10,170 nucleotides of DNA. Origin: Lachnoclostridium sp. UBA1434. GTDB taxonomy: Bacteria > Bacillota > Clostridia > Lachnospirales > Lachnospiraceae. This document shows, in pieces, positions 1 to 6,080 of the stretch. The translations under genes were made by a program, and so were the position numbers. The number at the start of each line of letters is the position of its first letter. Positions within the stretch are counted from its first letter, which is position 1. The DNA lies in assembly GCA_002329645.1 (NCBI GenBank), contig DCTS01000063.1:1-10170 (forward strand). The letters run 5' to 3'. The notes below the pieces were generated by a model, which worked only from the letters and a program-made list of their open reading frames with translations, did not search any database and was not told the origin of the DNA.

Positions 1-240
1 GATAGCCTTGACTGGAAGGACTATGGCGTGAACAGTATCATAAAGGAGGTTGTCGAAAATAAACACCTCGGCAAGGGCTCCATCATCCTGATGCATAACG
101 GTGCTAAGTATATGCCGGAGGCTTTGGAGAGAGTAATCTTAGGACTAAAAGAAAAAGGATATGAGCTGGTTCCCATATCCCAGCTGATACATAGAGGGGA
201 ATTTACAATTGATCATACCGGAAGGCAGCATAAAAAGTGA
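1..240 (+). CDS. Polysaccharide deacetylase (NodB-type), C-terminal part only
   Basis: The reading frame is open from the first base and ends at TGA 238-240, so the gene enters from outside the window. The 79 visible residues match the end of a NodB-homology carbohydrate esterase 4 domain. They start with DSLDWKDYG, the conserved Asp/Trp segment, followed by the late motif IILMHNG, whose His is a catalytic-site residue in this family. A KGYELVPISQLI strand closes the barrel and a short DHTGRQ tail follows, of a kind I associate with clostridial homologues. Family members remove N-acetyl groups from peptidoglycan, chitin-like or other cell-surface glycans, usually outside the membrane. A GTG at 28 is in frame but lies inside the conserved domain and is not the true start. 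The metal-binding motifs lie upstream of the window, so activity cannot be judged. Confidence 0.85.
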   Translation, partial: DSLDWKDYGVNSIIKEVVENKHLGKGSIILMHNGAKYMPEALERVILGLKEKGYELVPISQLIHRGEFTIDHTGRQHKK

Positions 241-337
241 TATTTACAGTAATTATATTAGAAAAGTAAAGTTACGCAATCATAAATAATAAATCTTGTT
301 GATACTTATTCACCAAAAGTCTGGCAGCAGAGATAAA

Positions 338-372
338 GAGGGAACCCAATTGTAGGGTTCCCTTGTTGTTTT
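338..372 (+). terminator. Rho-independent terminator of the deacetylase gene
   Basis: GGGAACCC (340-347) pairs perfectly with GGGTTCCC (355-362) around a 7-base loop. An extra A-T and a G-T pair extend the base of the stem. The stem is followed at once by the T-rich run TTGTTGTTTT. It lies about 100 bases after the deacetylase stop codon and separates that gene from the RpiR operon. The rest of 241-508 shows no gene. Confidence 0.88.
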
Positions 373-424
373 ATAGAGAATAAAAATATCAAAAGACGTT
401 TATATATAATGTGTAAATCATCAA

Positions 425-461
425 AAAGCGGTATATCGTTTCATAAAGCGGCGGTTTCGTT
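425..461 (+). repeat. Direct repeat upstream of the rpiR promoter, possible operator
   Basis: AAAGCGG followed by TCGTT occurs twice: at 425-440 with a 4-base spacer and at 445-461 with a 5-base spacer. The repeat period of 20-21 bases is about two helical turns. The second copy runs into the -35 box of the proposed promoter at 460. This placement suits autoregulation by the downstream RpiR-type protein, but the site does not match an operator I know. It may be chance. Confidence 0.3.
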
Positions 462-487
462 GACTAATAGATTTCGCATGATATTAT
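460..487 (+). promoter_or_regulatory. Sigma-A-type promoter for the rpiR operon
   Basis: TTGACT (460-465, five of six consensus bases) is followed after 16 bases by TATTAT (482-487, five of six). The predicted transcript would start near 494, just before the ribosome binding site AGAGGAG (497-503) and the ATG at 509. The site is close to consensus and is placed as expected for the operon's main promoter. Confidence 0.6.
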
Positions 488-508
488 CAGAAAGGCAGAG
501 GAGATGCG

Positions 509-799
509 ATGAAAAACATTCTTGTAAAATTGCATGAATACTCAAAGGATGCGAGTACAGCCGAGAAGGATCTTGTTAATTTTCTTTTGTCACGTCCGGA
601 GGAAGCAATTGGATGCAGTATTCAATTACTGTCTCAGAAAACCTACTGTTCACCGTCAACTATCATGAGGCTCTGTTGGAAACTGGGGTTTTCAGGATAT
701 AAAGAGCTTCAGAAATCATTGATTCAAGACGTAGCCATTGAGAAAGAGAATGCTTTGGGGCGAATGACCTGGCAATTGTTATCAGCTATTCCGGCTTAA
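509..799 (+). CDS. RpiR/MurR-family regulator, N-terminal DNA-binding fragment of a broken gene
   Basis: Residues 1-80 are a typical RpiR N-terminal helix-turn-helix domain: an STAEKDLVNFLLSRP segment, then recognition-helix sequence SPSTIMRLCWKLGFSGYKEL (residues 48-67). The start ATG has a good ribosome binding site, AGAGGAG at 497-503. The domain ends near residue 80 and the last 15 residues are nonsense, because the frame has shifted. The sugar-phosphate-binding SIS half continues in another frame from about 763. Normal family members have about 280 residues with an SIS domain that senses a phosphosugar and controls the neighbouring uptake or catabolic genes. If made, the 96-residue product could still bind DNA but could not sense an inducer. 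Its place directly upstream of a sugar ABC operon fits the family's usual role. Confidence 0.8.
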   Translation: MKNILVKLHEYSKDASTAEKDLVNFLLSRPEEAIGCSIQLLSQKTYCSPSTIMRLCWKLGFSGYKELQKSLIQDVAIEKENALGRMTWQLLSAIPA

Positions 800-1101
800 C
801 GGAAGAAATGCTTGCCTGTGCCAGAAATATCAAAAGAAACGGGGCTCCAATCATTGCAATTACTCGATCTGACGATTCTCCTCTTGCCAAGCTTTCTGAT
901 CTTAACCTATGTGTAGCCTCTTCGGAAGTCCTGGTCAGAACAGGCGCCATGTCATCAAGAATATCACAGTTGAATATTATTGACATAATATACGTAGCCT
1001 ATATCAATAGGAACTATGATGAAAGCATCAGACAATTGAAGAGAACCTATATCAGGAAGGTTGGCACAAATGGCAGTACGGATGCCAATAAATCCGAATA
1101 A
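763..1101 (+). pseudogene. RpiR/MurR-family regulator, C-terminal SIS-domain fragment (second part of the same broken gene)
   Basis: In the +1 frame the sequence from 763 reads NDLAIVISYSGLTEEML, the central SIS-domain signature (a GDLVIAISYSG-like strand plus phosphate-binding turn). It continues with the GAPIIAIT strand and the final helices up to TAA 1099-1101. The first half of the SIS domain, roughly 90-100 residues in related proteins, is absent between the HTH fragment and this point, and the two parts are in different frames. The open frame begins only after a TGA at 739-741 and has no start codon before the ATG at 808, inside the domain. This fragment is therefore unlikely to be made as a functional protein. 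A deletion of about 0.3 kb with a frame change explains the structure. Confidence 0.8.
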
Positions 1102-1108
1102 ATTTGCT

Positions 1109-1132
1109 TAGGAGGTATTTCTCGTATTAGCT
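1109..1132 (+). promoter_or_regulatory. Orphaned ribosome binding site and coding remnant of the lost signal-peptide start
   Basis: A strong ribosome binding site AGGAGG (1110-1115) lies 17 bases before the first usable ATG (1133), too far for efficient initiation. The codons between, in the frame of the binding-protein gene, read EVFLVLA after a TAG at 1109-1111. FLVLA runs directly into MTCGMLIGC and looks like the hydrophobic core of a lipoprotein signal peptide. No ATG, GTG or TTG occurs in this stretch. The original start codon and Lys-rich beginning probably sat near 1121-1124. Confidence 0.6.
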
Positions 1133-2527
1133 ATGACTTGCGGCATGCTAATCGGATGTGCTTCCAAGAAACCCACACCCCAGGATAGCGATAAACCCAA
1201 AACAACTGTAACACCAAAGCCTGATGAAAGTAAAAAAGAAGACACAATCACTTTAATGGTGCCCCCTGTATCAGCGACCTATCTGGAGAAGGTCAAAGGT
1301 TGGGCTAATGATTTTCATCAGTTATATCCGAACTTAAAAATAAATGTTATAGAAACATCATGGGATGATCATAACGAAAAGCTGTCAACTATGGCTCTTG
1401 CCGGAGAGGCTCCTGATATAGCCGAGGTTTCCTATTCCTCTATTGGTTCCTATGTAGAACTTGGTGTCGGCATCAACCTTTTTGATTATATGGATGATGC
1501 AGTCCTTGCTGATTATGATCAGAATGCTCTTGATTATATGACCCTCGAAGGAAAGCTCTATGGCTTGCCGCTCTATCTGTCTATTCAATCCATCGGCGCC
1601 AACAAGGATATGTTGGAAGCAGCCGGAGTTGATGTTGAAGATGTTCAGCAGAACGGATGGACATTTGATGAATTCAAGGCAGCAATTAAAGCGGGAACGA
1701 AGGATGATACCTACGGATTTGTATTCGCAACTTCAGCAGTAACCGCTTCCGACCTGCTTAATATATTCGGCGTATCTGCTGGAATAAATAATGCTTTCAC
1801 CAAGGATTTAAAGTATGCATACACCAGTGAAAATATGCTTAGATTCCTGAAGGAAATCGAGGAGATAACAGCCTCCGGATATATGCCGAACTATGGTGTT
1901 GACGCTTCCCAGCGTATGGTTATGTGCGAGACCGGTAATGCTATGATTTTTGGCAAGGCAATGCCTCTCTTTGAAGGAAATATCAACAAGAACAACAAAG
2001 CATTGGAAGCAAACGACGGAACGGCCGTAGAAAATTCTATACCGGTTAACTATGCCTTCCTCCCCATTCCTGCCATGGAGGGTGTTACCGAATCCTGCTT
2101 CGGTACAGTTGATGGTTTAATGGCATTCAAAAATAATAAAACAACGGATGAGCATCTTGAAAATGTTATGCTGGCGCTGAACTATTTATGCTCAGGAGAG
2201 GTTGCAGCTTATGTATCCGCAGAATTATATCTGGACAGTGTAAGTGAATCCGGCAGAGCCGTAATGGACAAGTATGCAGTTGAAGACCGTGATGAGAATA
2301 ACGTAAAGAGCGCCTCAAGAGCGATGAGCCTTGTCGTTGCTCCTCCTACCGGTGTAACAGCCGAGATGAGCTCCAAAGCAGCAACTCTGATGGAACAGGT
2401 GATTGCGCCTAAGCTGCAGGCCCTCCTTGCGGGTGAGATTACTGCACAGGCAATGTATGATGCAATAAGTAATGAAGCATTTAATCAGTTTGGTAAGGAC
2501 AACTGTGAAACAGGCACTATCAAATAG
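1133..2527 (+). CDS. Sugar ABC transporter substrate-binding lipoprotein (family 1), 5' end damaged
   Basis: The protein has the layout of family-1 extracellular solute-binding proteins (MalE/UgpB type): a lipobox LIGC (residues 6-9), a Lys/Pro/Thr-rich linker to about residue 36, then a two-lobed binding fold of about 425 residues. Visible family landmarks include the first strand ITLMVPP, the GEAPDIAEVS segment, the hinge-region YGLPLYLSIQSIGANKDML and NGWTFDEFKAAI. In a working system it captures a sugar outside the membrane and hands it to two permeases. The body is full length for the family and has no internal stop, but the signal peptide is decapitated. The only in-frame start leaves eight residues before the lipobox Cys, with no charged N-region, so export and lipidation should fail. 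It lies 31 bases after the broken regulator and is presumably co-transcribed with it. The ligand cannot be named. Confidence 0.85.
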   Translation: MTCGMLIGCASKKPTPQDSDKPKTTVTPKPDESKKEDTITLMVPPVSATYLEKVKGWANDFHQLYPNLKINVIETSWDDHNEKLSTMALAGEAPDIAEVSYSSIGSYVELGVGINLFDYMDDAVLADYDQNALDYMTLEGKLYGLPLYLSIQSIGANKDMLEAAGVDVEDVQQNGWTFDEFKAAIKAGTKDDTYGFVFATSAVTASDLLNIFGVSAGINNAFTKDLKYAYTSENMLRFLKEIEEITASGYMPNYGVDASQRMVMCETGNAMIFGKAMPLFEGNINKNNKALEANDGTAVENSIPVNYAFLPIPAMEGVTESCFGTVDGLMAFKNNKTTDEHLENVMLALNYLCSGEVAAYVSAELYLDSVSESGRAVMDKYAVEDRDENNVKSASRAMSLVVAPPTGVTAEMSSKAATLMEQVIAPKLQALLAGEITAQAMYDAISNEAFNQFGKDNCETGTIK

Positions 2528-2560
2528 TATAATAGATATTTATATCTCTTGTAAAACTAT

Positions 2561-2588
2561 GGCTCACCCGCTTATTGGTGGGTGAGCC
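2561..2588 (+). other. Stable intergenic mRNA hairpin between binding protein and permease
   Basis: GGCTCACCC (2561-2569) pairs with GGGTGAGCC (2580-2588), and inner G-T and C-G pairs bring it to about 12 pairs around a TATT loop. No T-run follows, so it is not a classic terminator. Hairpins in this position of maltose-type operons are known to protect the upstream binding-protein message and lower permease expression; that role is inferred here. Confidence 0.6.
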
Positions 2589-2660
2589 AGCCTATATAAG
2601 CATAGAGTGTTTCGCAGGGCGTGACACTCGCTGCTTGTCATGTTAGGAAGGATGAAATAT

Positions 2661-2984
2661 ATGACCAATAAGCAAGATAGCATAAAAAGACGTAGACGGT
2701 CATGGATAAAGGCGGATGATATCAGCGGATATCTGTTTATTGCTGTTGCAATGATTATATTTGCCGCCTTTACAGTATATCCGGTGATTTCAGCCATAGA
2801 AACCAGCTTTATGAAATATAAACCCTTCGGGTCCGAATTTATAGGATTAGACAATTACGCCGAGACATTCACGAATTCATTGTTCTATAAATCAGTAAAG
2901 AACACATTAGTCTATACCTTAATCGTGGTACCTGTGTCACTGGTTATTGCCTTCAGTATAGCTGTAATGGTAACATATCGATAA
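2661..2984 (+). pseudogene. Sugar ABC transporter permease (MalF type), truncated after the second membrane helix
   Basis: The 107-residue product matches the start of MalF/UgpA-type permeases. It has a basic cytosolic segment with RRRR, then ISGYLFI leading into membrane helix 1 (about residues 24-47) and the periplasmic-side segment FIGLDNYAETF. The entry SVKNTLVYTL leads into helix 2 (about 81-104). It then stops at TAA 2982-2984, whereas family members have about 290 residues and six helices. The cytoplasmic EAA loop that contacts the ATPase is missing, so the fragment cannot work in transport. I chose ATG 2661 because AGGAAGG (2645-2651) lies 9 bases upstream; ATGs at 2640 and 2652 are in frame but badly spaced. 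No second permease (MalG type) follows, which implies that a larger deletion removed the rest of the operon. Confidence 0.85.
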
Positions 2985-3000
2985 TTCATATGGACCTTCG

Positions 3001-3032
3001 CAGGCAGGCTTTGTGTTGACAAAGTCTGCCTG
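3001..3032 (+). promoter_or_regulatory. Inverted repeat overlapping the -35 box of ldhA, candidate operator (or terminator stem)
   Basis: CAGGCAGGCTTTGT (3001-3014) and ACAAAGTCTGCCTG (3019-3032) form 14-base arms with a single mismatch (a G-T pair in RNA) around GTTG. The dyad contains the whole TTGACA box of the proposed ldhA promoter. A DNA-binding regulator sitting here would block that promoter. A terminator reading for the upstream truncated operon is also possible, but the bases after the stem are not a T-run. Confidence 0.55.
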
Positions 3033-3044
3033 TAATACTACACT
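3016..3044 (+). promoter_or_regulatory. Sigma-A-type promoter for ldhA
   Basis: A perfect -35 box TTGACA (3016-3021) is followed after 17 bases by TACACT (3039-3044, four of six consensus bases). The spacing is ideal. It lies about 70 bases before the dehydrogenase start codon and inside the dyad described at 3001-3032. Confidence 0.55.
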
Positions 3045-3115
3045 TCTCTTATAGATAGCGGTTGATAATAAAAAATTATCTAATATCGAATAATAACCGG
3101 CAGGAGGGTGAAGAA

Positions 3116-4150
3116 ATGAACAGGATATGCTTTTTTGATACAAAGCCGTATGACAGAGTTTTCTTTGACCAAATGAAAGGGGAATATGGAATAGAAATAG
3201 AATACTTTGAGCCAAAGCTTGGCCCGAAGACGGCTTTTATGGCAAAGGGATTTGAAGCAGTTGTAGCCTTTGTTAATGACTCCATTGACAAAGAAACCAT
3301 TGATATTCTGTATCAGAATGGTACAAGGCTAATTGCAATGAGATGCGCCGGCTATAATAATGTTGACTTTAAGGCTGCCTACGGGAAGCTTCATATAACC
3401 AGAGTTCCGGAATATTCACCCTATGCGGTGGCAGAGCATGCAATGGCACTGCTTCTTTCCCTGAACAGGAAGATACACAGGGCATATTCAAGGACCAGGG
3501 ATTTTAACTTCAGCCTGAACGGTCTTATGGGATTTGATCTTCATGGCAAGACAATGGGTGTTATCGGCACCGGCAAGATAGGTAAGGTTTTTATTAATAT
3601 CTGCACCGGATTTGGATTGAAGGTTATAGCATATGATCCGTATCCGGATGAGAAGTCGGGTATAGAATATGTTACGCTGGATGAGCTTTTCAGGCAATCG
3701 GATATAGTATCACTTCATTGCCCCCTGACGAAGGACACCTTCCATATGGTTAATCCGGAAACCATTAATATGATGAAGAAGGGCGTATATATTATCAACA
3801 CCTCAAGAGGAGCCCTTATTGACAGTGAAGCATTGCTTGAAGCTCTCAAGGCGGAAAAGATCGGCGGGGCATGCCTGGATGTATATGAGGAAGAAACAGA
3901 GGTATTTTATGAGGACATGTCCTACACCATCATTCGTGATGATATTCTTGCAAGAGTCATATCTATGCCCAATGTTATAGTGACCTCCCATCAGGCATTT
4001 CTTACGAAGGAAGCCCTGCATAACATTGCTGAAACCACGCTGATAAACTGCAGGAAGTATTTCGATGATAACGTGATAGAAAATGAAATCTGCTACAAAT
4101 GCAGCAGGGGTGACAGCTGTCTGAGGAAAGAGAATAAGAGATGCTTCTGA
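3116..4150 (+). CDS. ldhA: D-lactate dehydrogenase (D-2-hydroxyacid dehydrogenase family)
   Basis: This 344-residue NAD-dependent enzyme reduces pyruvate to D-lactate in the cytoplasm, recycling NADH during fermentation. The family layout is complete: an N-terminal catalytic part with RCAGYNNVD (residues 76-84), then the nucleotide-binding fold with GVIGTGKIG (148-156). The acidic end of the next strand, AYDPY, suits NAD rather than NADP. Catalytic residues are Arg231 in NTSRGALID, Glu260 in DVYEEE and His292 in SHQAF; these align with Arg235/Glu264/His296 of characterised D-lactate dehydrogenases at a constant offset of four. The ATG at 3116 follows AGGAGGG (3102-3108) by 7 bases; an upstream in-frame TTG at 3062 lacks such a site. 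The C-terminal tail after the last helix has four Cys (326, 329, 335, 343), which is unusual. A relative acting on another 2-oxoacid cannot be excluded. Confidence 0.88.
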   Translation: MNRICFFDTKPYDRVFFDQMKGEYGIEIEYFEPKLGPKTAFMAKGFEAVVAFVNDSIDKETIDILYQNGTRLIAMRCAGYNNVDFKAAYGKLHITRVPEYSPYAVAEHAMALLLSLNRKIHRAYSRTRDFNFSLNGLMGFDLHGKTMGVIGTGKIGKVFINICTGFGLKVIAYDPYPDEKSGIEYVTLDELFRQSDIVSLHCPLTKDTFHMVNPETINMMKKGVYIINTSRGALIDSEALLEALKAEKIGGACLDVYEEETEVFYEDMSYTIIRDDILARVISMPNVIVTSHQAFLTKEALHNIAETTLINCRKYFDDNVIENEICYKCSRGDSCLRKENKRCF

Positions 4151-4234
4151 GAGAAGACGGCTTATATAGGGCTATAACTATTGGCTGCTGTAAAATCAAA
4201 CTACAATAATCAAAAAGGCAATCGATTAGGATAT

Positions 4235-4262
4235 TTGCTACTATTTTAAATGTAATTAAAAT
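4235..4262 (+). promoter_or_regulatory. Possible promoter immediately before the first ABC exporter gene
   Basis: TTGCTA (4235-4240, four of six) is spaced 16 bases from TAAAAT (4257-4262, five of six). The -10 box ends two bases before the ATG at 4265, so a transcript from it would be leaderless or begin inside the gene. The surrounding sequence is AT-rich, so a chance match is quite possible. The gap 4151-4264 has no convincing terminator, and read-through from ldhA is an alternative. Confidence 0.25.
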
Positions 4263-4264
4263 TA

Positions 4265-6079
4265 ATGTCAGGGTGTGGTAATATCAAAAACAACATATAC
4301 CTGTTAAAGCTCGCATTCAAATTCTCGAAAAGCAGGGTAATCAACTCATTAATCCGGCACATTATCAGCAATATGCTATGGGTGTTTTACAGCGCATATT
4401 TTGTAAGATTCGTGCTCGATGTCATAGCCAGGGAATATCCCGTAAATAAAATACTCATATCAATCGGTATTGTCGGCGGGGTAAGCCTGGTATTGCAAAT
4501 CTATATGTATTACTGCGATTACGTATTGTTTCCCAGGCAAAATGTGAGGATCTATCAGGGCATATACGACATGATATATAGAAAATCAGAAAATGTCGAG
4601 GTAAGCTGCTATGAAAACAGCAGCTTTTATAACAAATTTCAGATGGCCCTTGACGGTGCGGGGGATAATATCAGCGAAGGGGTAGACAGTATAAGCCGTA
4701 TTATTGCCGGAATTATATGTGCCATCGTATCCTGCTATGCAATGTATGAGATAGATAAACTCACTGTTTTATTTCTGATTGCTCCGCTATTGGGGAACTT
4801 CTTAATAGCGCCTAAGCTTGGCAAAATAGGCAATAAGCGCTACCGGGACTCAGTTCCCTATGAAAGAGTGATGGGATATACCAACAGGGTTATGTATCTT
4901 AAGGATTATGCCAAGGAGTTAAGGCTTTCAAATATATATAATGTCCTGTCCAACGATTATAATAATGCTGCTGAAGGGAAGAGCTCCATTTGGAAAAAGT
5001 ATTTTAAAGGAGCCTTCTTGCTAGGAATGGCACAGTACATATTATCCTATATGGTGATTTTTGAAGGAATACTTCTTTACGGCACTTATCATGCTCTTAA
5101 GGGCAGCGCAGGTACCATTACATTTACCCAGATGGCGGTACTTTCAAGTGTTATGATAACTGCTTCATGGGTTTTGGTCGGTGTAATCCACAATATTAAC
5201 AGATGCCTGGAAAGGGGGCTGCTAATATCCAATTTAAGGCAGTTCCTTGAATATAAGGAAACCATCCCGGAAGACTATAAGGGCATTGAGCCTGACAGGG
5301 AGATAACCTCCATAGAATTTCGTAACGTGTCATTCTCATATGACGGCGTTAAAAATGTTATCGACAATTTGTCATTTACCATCTGCAAGGGCATGAAGGC
5401 TGCCTTCGTTGGACATAACGGCGCCGGCAAGAGCACGATAATCAAGCTTTTGCTAAGGCTTTATGATCCTACCGGGGGTCAGATACTTGTGAATGGCATG
5501 GATATACGAAGCTATGACCTTCAAAAGTACCGCAGGCTTTTTACCTGTGCATTCCAGGACTATGTCATTATGCCCGGAAGCGTACACTACAATGTACTGA
5601 TGGGAAGGGAGAAAAATGATGACGAGGTCATAAATGCCCTTAAGGATGCGGGGGTTTATGATAAGGTCTTAAGCCTTAAGGATGGCATAGATACCGTGCT
5701 TACCAGGGAATTTGACAAGGGCGGGGAGCTGCTGTCCGGAGGTGAATATCAGAAGATAGCCGTAGCAAGGGCATTTGCCAACAAGGAGGCTTCGGCTGCA
5801 ATATATGACGAGCCCTCAAGTGCCCTTGACCCCATATCTGAGAACAACCTCTTCAATAAGATACTGCAGTCGACCGGAAACCGGATCGGCATTTTTATAT
5901 CCCACAGGCTGTCATGCGTCAAGGATGCCGACATTGTATTCATGCTTGAAAACGGTAAACTAGTCGAATACGGCACACATTCACATTTGATGTCTGCACA
6001 GGGGCCTTATTCGCATATGTACAGGATACAGGAAAAGAATTATTATGCAATCGATAATGAGGAAGTAGAGGCTGTATGA
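4265..6079 (+). CDS. ABC exporter half-transporter (membrane domain fused to ATPase), first of a pair
   Basis: The 604-residue protein has an N-terminal six-helix exporter domain (hydrophobic stretches near residues 30-55, 62-82, 145-183, 250-275 and 286-310) and a C-terminal ATPase. The ATPase motifs are all present: the A-loop Tyr in SFSYDG, Walker A GHNGAGKST (383-391), Q-loop Gln431, signature LSGGE (490-494), Walker B IYDE (Asp515, Glu516), SALD and the switch His547. The membrane domain carries SCYENSSFYNKFQMA (115-129), like the YDNPEFYDKL-type motif of peptide and lantibiotic-type exporters. It lacks an N-terminal peptidase domain. The next gene starts one base after the stop, so the two probably form a heterodimer. 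ATG 4265 is the only sensible start, as a stop lies four codons upstream, yet it has no clear ribosome binding site. The cargo is unknown. Confidence 0.88.
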   Translation: MSGCGNIKNNIYLLKLAFKFSKSRVINSLIRHIISNMLWVFYSAYFVRFVLDVIAREYPVNKILISIGIVGGVSLVLQIYMYYCDYVLFPRQNVRIYQGIYDMIYRKSENVEVSCYENSSFYNKFQMALDGAGDNISEGVDSISRIIAGIICAIVSCYAMYEIDKLTVLFLIAPLLGNFLIAPKLGKIGNKRYRDSVPYERVMGYTNRVMYLKDYAKELRLSNIYNVLSNDYNNAAEGKSSIWKKYFKGAFLLGMAQYILSYMVIFEGILLYGTYHALKGSAGTITFTQMAVLSSVMITASWVLVGVIHNINRCLERGLLISNLRQFLEYKETIPEDYKGIEPDREITSIEFRNVSFSYDGVKNVIDNLSFTICKGMKAAFVGHNGAGKSTIIKLLLRLYDPTGGQILVNGMDIRSYDLQKYRRLFTCAFQDYVIMPGSVHYNVLMGREKNDDEVINALKDAGVYDKVLSLKDGIDTVLTREFDKGGELLSGGEYQKIAVARAFANKEASAAIYDEPSSALDPISENNLFNKILQSTGNRIGIFISHRLSCVKDADIVFMLENGKLVEYGTHSHLMSAQGPYSHMYRIQEKNYYAIDNEEVEAV

Positions 6080-6080
6080 T

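Noticed and set aside
405..410. TATAAT as a second promoter before rpiR
   Set aside because: No -35-like sequence lies at a suitable distance upstream, and the surrounding sequence is generally AT-rich.
3010..3023. Rex redox-regulator site before ldhA
   Set aside because: The half-sites TTTGT and ACAAA are separated by only 4 bases; the Rex consensus needs a wider spacing and TTAA-type inner bases.
3062..3115. Earlier TTG start for the D-lactate dehydrogenase
   Set aside because: It would add 18 residues that no family member needs, has no good ribosome binding site, and would translate through the strong AGGAGGG that serves ATG 3116.
3116..4150. VanH-type dehydrogenase of a glycopeptide resistance cluster
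   Set aside because: No D-Ala-D-Lac ligase or VanX-like dipeptidase is nearby, and the gene stands alone as a normal fermentative enzyme.
4151..4264. Small precursor-peptide gene for the ABC exporter
   Set aside because: The gap has no start codon followed by an open frame of useful length; the ATG at 4250 is followed at once by TAA.
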